DNA of 59,763 bases, from assembly GCA_947169185.1 (NCBI GenBank), contig CAMVOS010000013.1, positions 1 through 59,763 of the forward strand. Direction: 5' to 3'. How positions within the stretch are numbered: the stretch's first letter is position 1; each line of letters opens with the position of its first letter. This DNA is from an uncultured Prevotella sp. (GTDB lineage: Bacteria; Bacteroidota; Bacteroidia; Bacteroidales; Bacteroidaceae). Positions 1 to 8,441 of the stretch are shown here, piece by piece. The translations under genes and the position numbers were made by a program. A model generated the notes under the pieces. It was not told the DNA's origin. It saw only the letters and a program-made list of their open reading frames with translations, and searched no databases.

Positions 1-848
1 TCGACAACATGTACGACTTCCGTGCCAATATTGCCATCCTGCTGAACATCACGCCTGACCATCTAGATCGCTACGATTTCAAGATGCAGAACTATGTCGA
101 CTCTAAGATGCGTATCATCCAAAACCAGACACCACAGGATGCCTTCATCTACTGGAACGACGACCCCGTGGTAAAGAAGGAATTAGCCAAATACAATATC
201 AAGGCCATCCAGTATCCCTTCTCTGAACTGAAGGAGGTTGGCAGTATCGGTTATATCGAAGAGGGTCAGTACAAGATTGAGAAGCCCGAGCCATTCAATA
301 TGGAACAAGAGGCGCTGAGCCTGACGGGCAAGCATAACATCTACAATTCGCTGGCAGCAGGCATCGCCTCCGATGTCGCTGGCATTAAGAAGGATGTCAT
401 CCGCCAATCACTAAGCGACTTCCCTGGTGTAGAGCATCGTCTGGAGAAGGTTTGTACCGTTCGTGGCGTCCAGTACGTCAACGACTCAAAAGCCACTAAT
501 GTCGATGCCTGCTGGTATGCATTGGAATCAATGAAAACCAAGACCATCCTCATCATTGGTGGTAAGGATAAGGGCAACGACTATGCACCCATCATTCCAT
601 TGGTTAAAGAGAAATGCGCCGGACTGGTTTATCTTGGTGCTGACAATCAGAAGTTACACGACAACTTCGATGCGCTGGGCATCCCCGTTCGCGACACCCA
701 CTCCATGAAAGAGTGTATCCAGGCATGCTACGAGATGGCTGAGCCAGGCATGACAGTATTGCTCAGCCCATGCTGTGCTTCATTCGATCTTTTCAAGAAT
801 ATGGAGGACCGTGGCGAACAGTTCAAGGAACTGGCTAGAAATCTCTAG
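1..848 (+). CDS. murD: UDP-N-acetylmuramoylalanine--D-glutamate ligase, 5' end missing
   Basis: Cytoplasmic Mur ligase that adds D-glutamate to UDP-MurNAc-L-Ala. The reading frame is open to the left edge, so the N-terminal UDP-binding domain and the P-loop lie outside the window; what remains is the central and C-terminal part. The segment NITPDHLDRYD is the conserved Mur-ligase His/Asp patch, GKHNIYN is the motif before the C-terminal domain, and VNDSKATN plus GGKDKGNDY are typical of MurD. Next to ftsW, murG and murC, so membership of the dcw operon is clear. The stop codon TAG lies inside the first unit of a 10-nt word array (845-874), so the last codons are part of that repeat. Confidence 0.96.
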   Translation, partial: DNMYDFRANIAILLNITPDHLDRYDFKMQNYVDSKMRIIQNQTPQDAFIYWNDDPVVKKELAKYNIKAIQYPFSELKEVGSIGYIEEGQYKIEKPEPFNMEQEALSLTGKHNIYNSLAAGIASDVAGIKKDVIRQSLSDFPGVEHRLEKVCTVRGVQYVNDSKATNVDACWYALESMKTKTILIIGGKDKGNDYAPIIPLVKEKCAGLVYLGADNQKLHDNFDALGIPVRDTHSMKECIQACYEMAEPGMTVLLSPCCASFDLFKNMEDRGEQFKELARNL

Positions 849-874
849 GAGAACCTAGGAAACCCTAGGACAAC
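845..874 (+). repeat. 10-nt word array in murD-ftsW spacer
   Basis: Three consecutive units starting at 845, 855 and 865, each beginning CTAGGA and ending AAC or ACC; a fourth partial CTA follows at 875. The first unit contains the murD stop codon. Member of the short-word spacer class described in the findings. Confidence 0.85.
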
Positions 875-893
875 CTAAAAAAAGAAAAATGAT

Positions 894-2150
894 ATGAACA
901 AGAAAATAGGCAATCTCTTCAAGGGCGACAAGGTCATCTGGATGGTGTTCTTCTTCCTCTGCATGATCAGTATCGTGGAAGTCTTCTCGGCTTCCAGCGG
1001 ACTGACGTATAAGAGTCAGAACTATGTTGGTCCTATTGCCTACCACACGTTCACCATCTTTCTCGGTGTATTAGCAGCTATCGTCACGCTCAACGTACCA
1101 TGTCGCTACTTCAAGTTGCTGACACCGTTCCTGCTGTTGCTTAGCGGACTGATGCTATTGATTGTCATGCTAGGCGGTGGCGAGAGCACCAATGATGCCT
1201 CTCGTTGGATTCGTCTGGGACCATTCACTATTCAGCCTTCAGAAATTGCTAAAGGCACCATCGTGCTCATGGTGGCACAGATTTTGGCTGCCATGCAACG
1301 CGAAAACGGTGCCGACCGCAAAGCCTTCAAGTATATCATGTGGTTCACCATTCCAGCCTGCATGGCTATCGGTGTCGAGAACCTCTCCACGGCGGCTCTG
1401 CTCTTTGGTGTGGTCTTCCTGATGATGTTCATTGGTTTGGTACCCATGCGCCAGTTAGGCAAACTGTTTGCCGTGATAGCATTCATGGGTATTTTCGCCA
1501 TCTCAATGGTCATGATTGTTGGTCACGACCGTAGTGAAGAAGAAGGTCAACAGTTGACCAAGACGGAGCTGATTGAGAAGAACAAGAAAAAGAGCAAACT
1601 GGAAAAAATGCTCCACCGTGCCGATACGTGGAAAGCACGTATCTTGAAGTTTGGAAAGCCCAAGCCCACACCTAAGGAGTATGACCTTGACAAGGATGCC
1701 CAGGTGGCTCATGCCAATATCGCCATCGTGTCAAGCGGCATTACAGGCAAGGGGCCTGGTAAGAGCACGGAACGCGACTTTTTGGCTCAGGCCTTCAGCG
1801 ACTTCATCTTTGCCATCGTCATCGAGGAGTTAGGCATTATAGGAGCTACTGCCGTTGTGTTTCTGTACATTATATTATTATACCGCTGCGCTCGCATTGC
1901 CAGTCGATGCGAGAACAATTTCCCTGCCTTCTTGGCCATGGGACTGGGATTGCTATTGGTCATTCAAGCCACCTTTAACATGATGGTGGCAGTAGGTCTG
2001 GCACCCGTTACAGGACAGCCGTTACCGCTCATTTCGAAGGGTGGTACGTCGACTATCATCAACTGCGTCTATATCGGTGCCATCCTGAGTGTGAGCCGCT
2101 CGGCAAAAGTGAAGAAAGACGTTCAAGAAGTTAAGAAATTAAGAAGTTAA
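894..2150 (+). CDS. ftsW: FtsW, septal peptidoglycan glycosyltransferase (SEDS family)
   Basis: Integral membrane SEDS protein that polymerises lipid II at the division septum with its partner class B PBP. 418 residues, about ten membrane segments. The ASRWIRLGPFTIQPSE segment around residue 100 and the C-terminal TGQPLPLISKGGTS segment are SEDS signatures. A long charged insertion (about residues 208-265, rich in Lys and Glu) sits between membrane segments, on the extracytoplasmic loop in usual SEDS topology; it is longer than in enterobacterial FtsW. The start is the ATG at 894; another ATG at 889 is out of frame. The last ten codons (VQEVKKLRS and stop) are encoded by GTTAAGAA-like repeated words that run into the murG leader. 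Four nucleotides separate it from murG. Confidence 0.95.
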   Translation: MNKKIGNLFKGDKVIWMVFFFLCMISIVEVFSASSGLTYKSQNYVGPIAYHTFTIFLGVLAAIVTLNVPCRYFKLLTPFLLLLSGLMLLIVMLGGGESTNDASRWIRLGPFTIQPSEIAKGTIVLMVAQILAAMQRENGADRKAFKYIMWFTIPACMAIGVENLSTAALLFGVVFLMMFIGLVPMRQLGKLFAVIAFMGIFAISMVMIVGHDRSEEEGQQLTKTELIEKNKKKSKLEKMLHRADTWKARILKFGKPKPTPKEYDLDKDAQVAHANIAIVSSGITGKGPGKSTERDFLAQAFSDFIFAIVIEELGIIGATAVVFLYIILLYRCARIASRCENNFPAFLAMGLGLLLVIQATFNMMVAVGLAPVTGQPLPLISKGGTSTIINCVYIGAILSVSRSAKVKKDVQEVKKLRS

Positions 2151-2154
2151 GCAT

Positions 2155-3267
2155 ATGGAGAGTGAGTTGAGAGTCATTATCAGTGGCGGTGGCACTGGAG
2201 GCCACATCTTTCCCGCCGTGTCGATAGCCAATGCCATCAAGGCTTTGCGCCATGACGCTAAAATCCTGTTTGTGGGAGCTGAAGGTCGTATGGAAATGCA
2301 ACGTGTACCTGCTGCAGGTTACGAAATCAAGGGGCTGCCCATCCGTGGTTTCTACCGTCCACTATGGAAGCCCGCCAATATCGGTGTGGCCATCGACTAT
2401 CTGAAAAGCAAATGGCTGGCCAAAAAGATATTGCGTGACTTCCGACCACAGGTGGCTGTTGGTGTCGGAGGATATGCCAGCAGTGCTGCCCTTGGTGCAG
2501 CCAATAGCCTAGGCATTCCTACCTTGCTGCAGGAACAGAATAGCTATGCCGGTCTAGCCAATAAGACACTGGCTAGTAAAGCCAAGAAAATCTGTGTAGC
2601 CTATGAGGGCATGGAGCGTTTCTTCCCTGGCCAGAAAATTCTACTCACAGGCAATCCTGTCCGTCAGCAGTTATTGGACAGCAAAATCACTCACGACGAG
2701 GCCGTCCGTACCTTTGGTCTCGACCCACAGAAAAAGACCGTTCTGATTGTAGGAGGCAGCTTGGGAGCCCGTACCCTCAACGAGAGTGTACTGTCACATC
2801 TCGGCCAGATTAAAGAAAGTGGCATACAGTTTATATGGCAGACAGGAAAATACTACAGCGCTGAAATCACCGAACGTATGAAGGGACACGAGATGCCCAA
2901 CCTCGTCATCACTGATTTTGTCAGCGATATGGCTAGTGCCTATAAGGCTGCCGACCTCGTGGTAAGTCGTGCTGGTGCTGGTAGCATCTCGGAGTTTTGC
3001 CTTTTGGGAAAGGCCGTTATACTGGTACCAAGTCCTAATGTCGCTGAAGACCATCAGACCAAAAATGCCTTAGCACTGGTCAACAAGCAGGCTGCCCTCT
3101 ATGTCAGGGATGTCGAAGCCGCTAAGTTGCTCCTGCCCTTGGCCATCGATACTGTCAAGGACGATGCCAAGCTTCAGAGTCTGAGCACCAATATCCTCAA
3201 GATGGCCCTGCCCTACTCGGCAGAGATCATTGCCCGTGAAGTTATCAAATTAGCAGAAGAACAATAA
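2155..3267 (+). CDS. murG: MurG, lipid II synthase (GlcNAc transferase)
   Basis: Peripheral membrane GT28 glycosyltransferase that transfers GlcNAc from UDP-GlcNAc to lipid I to make lipid II. 370 residues, normal for the family. The Gly-rich loop GGGTGGHIFPA sits at residues 11-21, a second Gly loop VGGYASSAA at about 103-111, the C-domain loop GGSLGARTLNE at about 200, and the UDP-sugar contact region SRAGAGSISEF near 280, followed by AEDHQTKNA. The ATG at 2155 is just four bases after the ftsW stop, typical of translational coupling in the dcw operon. Order ftsW-murG-murC with no murB or ddl beside it is usual for Bacteroidetes. Confidence 0.97.
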   Translation: MESELRVIISGGGTGGHIFPAVSIANAIKALRHDAKILFVGAEGRMEMQRVPAAGYEIKGLPIRGFYRPLWKPANIGVAIDYLKSKWLAKKILRDFRPQVAVGVGGYASSAALGAANSLGIPTLLQEQNSYAGLANKTLASKAKKICVAYEGMERFFPGQKILLTGNPVRQQLLDSKITHDEAVRTFGLDPQKKTVLIVGGSLGARTLNESVLSHLGQIKESGIQFIWQTGKYYSAEITERMKGHEMPNLVITDFVSDMASAYKAADLVVSRAGAGSISEFCLLGKAVILVPSPNVAEDHQTKNALALVNKQAALYVRDVEAAKLLLPLAIDTVKDDAKLQSLSTNILKMALPYSAEIIAREVIKLAEEQ

Positions 3268-3275
3268 ATATTGCA

Positions 3276-4652
3276 ATGGAAATCAAAGATCTCAAGTCTG
3301 TTTATTTCATAGGAGCCGGTGGCATCGGTATGAGTGCTATCGCCCGCTATTTCATCAAAAAAGGTCTTGTCGTTGCTGGTTACGACAAGACGCCCAGCAC
3401 CCTTACTCGGCAATTGGAGCGCGAGGGTATGCTCGTTCACTATGAGGAGAATGTCAACGAAATTCCCTTTGTCTGCAAACAAAAGGAGTCATGTCTGGTT
3501 GTTTATACCCCAGCCATTCCTGATAATCACAAAGAACTGCAGTTTTTCCGTGACAACGGTTTCGAAATACAGAAACGCGCCCAAGTGCTGGGCACGCTAA
3601 CTCGTCAGCATAAGGGACTGTGCGTCGCTGGCACCCATGGCAAGACCACAACCAGCACGATGTGTGCACATCTCATGCACCAAAGTCATCTTGACTGCAA
3701 TGCTTTCCTTGGTGGTATCTCGAAGAACTACGGCACCAACTATATCCTGTCCGATTCGGATTATGTTGTAATCGAGGCTGACGAGTTCGACCGTTCCTTC
3801 CACTGGCTGTCACCCTACATGACTGTCATCACCTCTACTGATCCCGACCATTTGGACATCTATGGCACCAAGGAAGCCTATCTTGAGAGTTTCCGCCATT
3901 ATACTGAACTCATCCAACCTGAAGGCACCCTCATCATCCATCGCAATCTGGAGATGAAGGAAAACCTGCCACAAGGTGTACGTCGCTATGACTATGCACT
4001 GGACGAGGGCGACTTCCATGCTGAGAATATCCGTATCGAGAATGGCGAGATTACATTCGACTTTGTATCGCCTATCGAATCGATAGCCAATATCGAACTG
4101 GGGCAACCCGTGCCCATCAACATCGAGAATGGTATCGCTGCTATGGCTATGGCTCAATTGGCAGGTTGTAAGGCCAATGAGTTGCGCATAGGCATGAAGA
4201 CCTATAATGGTGTCGAGCGTCGTTTCGACTTCAAGATCAAGACACCTCGTCTGGTATTCCTCTCTGACTATGCCCACCACCCCAAAGAGATTCTACAGAG
4301 TGCACGTAGCATTCGTCAGCTGTATAAGGACCGCAAGATTACGGCCATCTTCCAGCCACATCTCTACACACGCACACGCGACTTCTATCAGGACTTTGCC
4401 GATGCGCTGAGTCTGCTCGACGAAGTCATCCTGACAGAAATATATCCTGCCCGTGAATTGCCTATCGAGGGCGTCACCTCTCAGCTCATCTACGACCGTC
4501 TGCGCCCTGGTATCGAAAAGCAGATGATTCAAAAGGATGATGTATTACAACTGGTCAAGAGCCGCTCGTTCGATGTCCTCATCGTGCTGGGTGCTGGCGA
4601 CCTCGATAATCAGGTGCCACAGATGGCACAGATTCTCAAGGAGAGAAGTTAA
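3276..4652 (+). CDS. murC: MurC, UDP-N-acetylmuramate--L-alanine ligase
   Basis: First Mur ligase of the peptide-stem pathway; joins L-alanine to UDP-MurNAc using ATP, in the cytoplasm. 458 residues. N-terminal UDP-binding loop GAGGIGMSAIA at residues 13-23, ATP P-loop GTHGKTTT at about 119-126, the EADEFDRSF segment near 167-175 for metal/substrate binding, STDPDHLDIYG near 186-196, and YAHHPKEI near 333 in the C-terminal domain. Eight bases after murG, 15 before ftsQ, same strand. MurC is the enzyme absent from the 5' end of the list that would otherwise be expected before MurD in the pathway, so the cluster order does not follow reaction order. Confidence 0.97.
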   Translation: MEIKDLKSVYFIGAGGIGMSAIARYFIKKGLVVAGYDKTPSTLTRQLEREGMLVHYEENVNEIPFVCKQKESCLVVYTPAIPDNHKELQFFRDNGFEIQKRAQVLGTLTRQHKGLCVAGTHGKTTTSTMCAHLMHQSHLDCNAFLGGISKNYGTNYILSDSDYVVIEADEFDRSFHWLSPYMTVITSTDPDHLDIYGTKEAYLESFRHYTELIQPEGTLIIHRNLEMKENLPQGVRRYDYALDEGDFHAENIRIENGEITFDFVSPIESIANIELGQPVPINIENGIAAMAMAQLAGCKANELRIGMKTYNGVERRFDFKIKTPRLVFLSDYAHHPKEILQSARSIRQLYKDRKITAIFQPHLYTRTRDFYQDFADALSLLDEVILTEIYPARELPIEGVTSQLIYDRLRPGIEKQMIQKDDVLQLVKSRSFDVLIVLGAGDLDNQVPQMAQILKERS

Positions 4653-4667
4653 AAACCAGAAAAGAAT

Positions 4668-5417
4668 ATGAGCGTCAACTGGAAGAAAATTAGCATCGTG
4701 ACAGCCGACATCGTCTTAGGCGTCTACCTGATATTTGCCATCACGGCGTTTAACTGCCCTGATGAACAAGATGCGGTATGTCAGGAAGTGAAAATCAACA
4801 TTACTGATGGGGCAAAAAACGGTTTCCTGAACACCAATGAGGTGAAGATGCAACTCCAGCACGCCAAGATCTATCCCTTGGGCGACCGCATGAGCGATGT
4901 CTGCACACGCAAGATAGAAGAGACGCTCCTGAAGAGTCCGTTGGTAGAACGTGTCGAGTGCTACAAGACGCAGACGGGACGGGTATACATCAACATCACC
5001 CAGCGTATTGCCGTCATGCGTATCATGGCCAACAACGGTGAGAACTACTATATCGACAATAAGGGAGACATCATCCCCAGCAAGAACAATTCGACAGATT
5101 TAGTGGTGGCTACAGGCGACATCAAGCACAGGTATGCACAAACCACGCTCAAGGATTTTGGTCTGCTGCTGTTCGACAACCCGTTCTGGCATAGTCAGGT
5201 TGAGCAGCTCAACGTGCTGTCTGACGGTTCTATCGAGATGATTCCCCGCGTGGGCGACCATATCGTATACCTTGGGCAGCCCACCCTTCTGAAGGAGAAA
5301 CTTACCCGACTGGAGAAATTCTATCGCTACGGACTCTCAAAGGCGGGATGGAACAAGTACTCGTATATCAATATGGAGTTCAGCAATCAAATTATCTGTA
5401 AGAAAAGAAAATTGTAA
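4668..5417 (+). CDS. ftsQ: FtsQ/DivIB-type cell division protein
   Basis: Bitopic division protein of the FtsQLB scaffold. 249 residues: short cytoplasmic head, one membrane segment (about residues 8-28, ISIVTADIVLGVYLIFAITAF-like hydrophobic run), then a periplasmic part with a POTRA-like segment (KINITDGAKNGFLNTNEV, then EETLLKSPLVERVECYKT) followed by the beta domain. Sequence conservation of FtsQ is low, so identity rests on architecture plus its place between murC and ftsA. Ends with a basic KKRKL tail; the spacer to ftsA consists of GTAAATC words. Confidence 0.88.
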   Translation: MSVNWKKISIVTADIVLGVYLIFAITAFNCPDEQDAVCQEVKINITDGAKNGFLNTNEVKMQLQHAKIYPLGDRMSDVCTRKIEETLLKSPLVERVECYKTQTGRVYINITQRIAVMRIMANNGENYYIDNKGDIIPSKNNSTDLVVATGDIKHRYAQTTLKDFGLLLFDNPFWHSQVEQLNVLSDGSIEMIPRVGDHIVYLGQPTLLKEKLTRLEKFYRYGLSKAGWNKYSYINMEFSNQIICKKRKL

Positions 5418-5435
5418 ATCAGTAAATCGTAAATA
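5414..5435 (+). repeat. GTAAATC word array, ftsQ-ftsA spacer
   Basis: GTAAATC at 5414 and 5422, GTAAATA at 5429 (one extra A between the first two). The first unit overlaps the ftsQ stop codon. The same word family, reverse complemented, occurs at 9952-9987. Confidence 0.7.
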
Positions 5436-5442
5436 ACAAGAT

Positions 5443-6891
5443 ATGGCAAAGGAATTTATCGTAGCAATCGAACTGGGGTCATCCAAGATGACCGGTATTG
5501 CAGGACGCAAGAACCTTGACGGCAGCATCCAGGTGCTGGCATGTGTCAAGGAGGACGCAACGGCATGCATCCGCAAGGGGTATGTCTACAACATCGACAA
5601 GACTGCTCAATGTATCACTACCATCATCAACAAACTGGAGAACCAGCTGAAGACCAGCATTATGCAGGTCTATGTGGGTGTTGGTGGACAGTCTATTCGC
5701 TCTATTCGCAACGTTATCGCCAAGGATCTGCCTGGTGAGACGCAGGTGACACAGGACATGGTCATCGAACTGATGGATGCCAACCGCAACATGAAGTACC
5801 CTGATCAGGAGATTCTAGATGCTGCCGTACAGGAATACAAGGTCGACTCTCAGCTGCAACTTGACCCTGTAGGCGTGCAGTGCAGCCGCATCGAAGGCAA
5901 CTTCCTCAACATCCTGCAGCGTAAGACGTTCTATAAGAATCTCAACAAATGCTTCGAAACTGCAGGTATTCAGGTGGCCGAGATGTATCTCGCCCCACTT
6001 GCCCTTGCCGACAGCGTACTTACCGAGACCGAGCGTCGTTCGGGCTGTGCACTGGTAGACTTGGGTGCCGACACAACGACTGTCAATGTCTACTCGAAGA
6101 ACATCCTGCGCCATCTGGCTGTTATCCCCCTAGGCTTTAACAATATCAGCAAGGATATTGCCTCACTCCAGATGGAGGAGCAGGATGCCGAGAAGATGAT
6201 GAAAAAGTATGGCTCTGCCTATACTGAGAACAACGACATCGACAACAACATGAAATACTCCATCGACCAGGATCGTCAGGTCGAGGTGCGCAAGTTTGTC
6301 GAAATCGTGGAAGGTCGCGTCGAAGAGATTATCGCCAATGTCTGGTGTCAGGTACCCGAAGAGTACTGCGACAAGCTGTTGGGCGGTATCATCCTGACTG
6401 GTGGCGGCTCGAACATGAAGAATATAGAAAAGGCCTTCCAGAACTATACCCACATCGACAAGATTCGTATCGCCAAATTCGTTACGCAGAGCATTACCAG
6501 CAACATCAGCGACATCAACGAGCACAATGGCATGCTGAACACCGTACTGGGTCTGTTGGCCAAGGGCGACATCAACTGTGCAGGCAACGAGATAGACCCT
6601 AATGGTGACCTCTTTGCCAGCCAGAAGCCTCAGCCTGCCGAGACCTTCGAACAGCGCCGTGCCCGTCAGGCTACCGAGATACCTGCAGGTGTGGTGCGCA
6701 CTGCTGAGGAGATTCGTCGTGCTGAAGAGGAGGCTCAACGCAAGCGCGAGGCTGAAGAACGCGAGGCCCGTGAGCGTGAAGAAGCCGAGGCTCGCGAGGC
6801 TGAGCGCATCCGCAGGGAGAACAGCCCCTGGAGCAAGTTTGGCCGTTGGCTGAAGAAGACTGCCAACGATATGGTAAATGAAGAAGAGTAA
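5443..6891 (+). CDS. ftsA: FtsA, actin-like FtsZ membrane anchor
   Basis: Actin-fold ATPase that tethers FtsZ to the inner membrane and recruits late divisome proteins. 482 residues. N-terminal phosphate-1 loop IELGSSKMTG at residues 6-15, phosphate-2 DLGADTTTVNVY near 205, adenosine motif LTGGGSNM near 317. Residues about 400-465 form a strongly charged Glu/Arg stretch likely to be a long alpha-helix, which separates the actin core from the final NSPWSKFGRWLKKTANDM segment, a convincing amphipathic membrane-targeting helix. The long linker makes the protein larger than the usual 410-420 residue FtsA. Directly precedes ftsZ with a 56-bp spacer built of TCGAAACA words. Confidence 0.96.
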   Translation: MAKEFIVAIELGSSKMTGIAGRKNLDGSIQVLACVKEDATACIRKGYVYNIDKTAQCITTIINKLENQLKTSIMQVYVGVGGQSIRSIRNVIAKDLPGETQVTQDMVIELMDANRNMKYPDQEILDAAVQEYKVDSQLQLDPVGVQCSRIEGNFLNILQRKTFYKNLNKCFETAGIQVAEMYLAPLALADSVLTETERRSGCALVDLGADTTTVNVYSKNILRHLAVIPLGFNNISKDIASLQMEEQDAEKMMKKYGSAYTENNDIDNNMKYSIDQDRQVEVRKFVEIVEGRVEEIIANVWCQVPEEYCDKLLGGIILTGGGSNMKNIEKAFQNYTHIDKIRIAKFVTQSITSNISDINEHNGMLNTVLGLLAKGDINCAGNEIDPNGDLFASQKPQPAETFEQRRARQATEIPAGVVRTAEEIRRAEEEAQRKREAEEREAREREEAEAREAERIRRENSPWSKFGRWLKKTANDMVNEEE

Positions 6892-6904
6892 CCCCTTCAA
6901 AATC

Positions 6905-6936
6905 TCGAAACATCGAAACATCGTAACATCGAAAAA
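6905..6936 (+). repeat. 8-nt TCGAAACA word array before ftsZ
   Basis: Four back-to-back 8-mers at 6905, 6913, 6921 and 6929: two TCGAAACA, then one-base variants TCGTAACA and TCGAAAAA. It sits 12 nt upstream of the ftsZ ATG. The same family occurs at 14052-14075. Confidence 0.9.
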
Positions 6937-6947
6937 AAAAGAATTCT

Positions 6948-8270
6948 ATGGATAATAACATACTGCTCGACTTTGGCGAGCCCGCAAAAGAGAATAGCAT
7001 CATCAAGGTGATTGGTGTTGGTGGCGGAGGCGGCAATGCCGTCAACCACATGTATCGCGAAGGCATCCACGATGTCAGCTTCGTATTGTGTAACACCGAT
7101 AATCAGGCCCTCAACGATTCACCCGTTCCTGTCCACCTGCAACTGGGCAAGGAAGGTCTGGGTGCCGGCAACCGCCCTGAAAAGGCCCGTGCCGCTGCCG
7201 AAGAGAGTCTCGAGGATATCAAGCAGGTGCTCAGCGACGGCACCCGTATGGCCTTCATCACTGCCGGTATGGGTGGTGGCACGGGTACTGGTGCTGCCCC
7301 CGTCATTGCCCGCATCTCGAAGGAGATGGGCATCCTGACTGTTGGTATCGTCACCATTCCCTTCCGCTTCGAAGGCGACCGTAAGATTGACCAGGCACTG
7401 GATGGTGTTGAGGAGATGTCGAAACATGTCGATGCCCTCTTGGTCATCAACAACGAACGCCTGCGCGAGATATACCCCGAACTCACCGTACTCGATGCCT
7501 TCGGTAAAGCTGACGACACGCTGAGTGTCGCTGCCAAGTCTATTGCCGAAATCATCACCGTTCATGGACTCATCAACCTCGACTTCAACGACGTCAAGAC
7601 CGTTCTCAAGGACGGTGGCGTCGCCATCATGTCTACTGGCTATGGCGAGGGCGAAGGCCGTGTCAAGAAGGCTATCGACGATGCCCTCAACTCACCCCTG
7701 CTCAATGAGAACGACGTCTTCAATTCCAAGAAGATTCTGCTCTCCATCTCATTCTCGGGCGGTAAGGACGGCAAGGAGTCGCTCATGATGGAAGAGATGA
7801 ACGACGTCAACGACTTCATGGCTAAGTTCGGCGACTTCGAGATTAAGTGGGGACTGGCCGTCGATCCAGAACTCGGCAAGAAGGTCAAGGTCACCATTCT
7901 CGCCACCGGCTTTGGTATCGATCGTGTCGATGGCATGAACAGCCATCGCCAGCGTCACAATACGCAGGAGGAGGCCACCCGTATTGCTGCCGAGCAGGAG
8001 GCCGAGGCTCAGCGTCAGGACCGTCGTAACCGTTACTATGGTGGCGACAGCCAGTCAAAGCGCTACAAGCGTCGTCCACACATCTACCTGTTCCGTCCTG
8101 AGGACCTGGACAACGACGACGTCATCTCAGCCGTTGAGCAAACACCCACCTACAAGCGTACCCGCGAAATTCTAGACAGCATCTACAGCCAGGCTAGTGG
8201 CGAGGTTCCTCAGCAGGACAACGACACACCGCCCGCAGAACCCATCCAGGGCACCATCTCGTTTGCCTGA
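6948..8270 (+). CDS. ftsZ: FtsZ, tubulin-like division GTPase
   Basis: Polymerises into the cytokinetic ring. 440 residues. Tubulin signature GGGTGTG at residues 109-115, N-terminal GVGGGGGNAVN at 23-33, and the GTPase core through about residue 325. A Gln/Arg-rich linker follows (about 330-375), then a conserved-looking C-terminal peptide around TPTYKRTRE that probably binds FtsA, although about 40 more residues follow it. Last gene of the dcw run, followed by a strong terminator. Confidence 0.98.
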   Translation: MDNNILLDFGEPAKENSIIKVIGVGGGGGNAVNHMYREGIHDVSFVLCNTDNQALNDSPVPVHLQLGKEGLGAGNRPEKARAAAEESLEDIKQVLSDGTRMAFITAGMGGGTGTGAAPVIARISKEMGILTVGIVTIPFRFEGDRKIDQALDGVEEMSKHVDALLVINNERLREIYPELTVLDAFGKADDTLSVAAKSIAEIITVHGLINLDFNDVKTVLKDGGVAIMSTGYGEGEGRVKKAIDDALNSPLLNENDVFNSKKILLSISFSGGKDGKESLMMEEMNDVNDFMAKFGDFEIKWGLAVDPELGKKVKVTILATGFGIDRVDGMNSHRQRHNTQEEATRIAAEQEAEAQRQDRRNRYYGGDSQSKRYKRRPHIYLFRPEDLDNDDVISAVEQTPTYKRTREILDSIYSQASGEVPQQDNDTPPAEPIQGTISFA

Positions 8271-8284
8271 TTATAACAATAAAC

Positions 8285-8324
8285 AAATAAAGGATGTGCT
8301 GCTAACGTTGAACATCCTTTATTT
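8285..8324 (+). terminator. Terminator of the dcw operon
   Basis: Perfect 13-bp inverted repeat, left arm 8285-8297 (AAATAAAGGATGT) and right arm 8312-8324, loop of 14 nt, followed by T-rich sequence. Fourteen bases after the ftsZ stop. Confidence 0.85.
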
Positions 8325-8409
8325 TGTAAAGTGACTTATCTGCAGGTGTAAGAAACATCTGGCAAGACCCAAAAGTTACATGTGAGAAAGTAAGGAAGTA
8401 ATCATCAAC

Positions 8410-8438
8410 AAGGAAGGGGGCTTCGTGGCCCCCTCCTT
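8410..8438 (-). terminator. G/C-rich hairpin just after the CoA-transferase stop
   Basis: Arms AAGGAAGGGGGC (8410-8421) and GCCCCCTCCTT (8428-8438) pair with one bulged A and loop TTCGTG. It starts 3 nt beyond the minus-strand stop codon. The T-run is stronger in the plus direction, so it may act in both directions. Confidence 0.75.
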
Positions 8439-8441
8439 TAT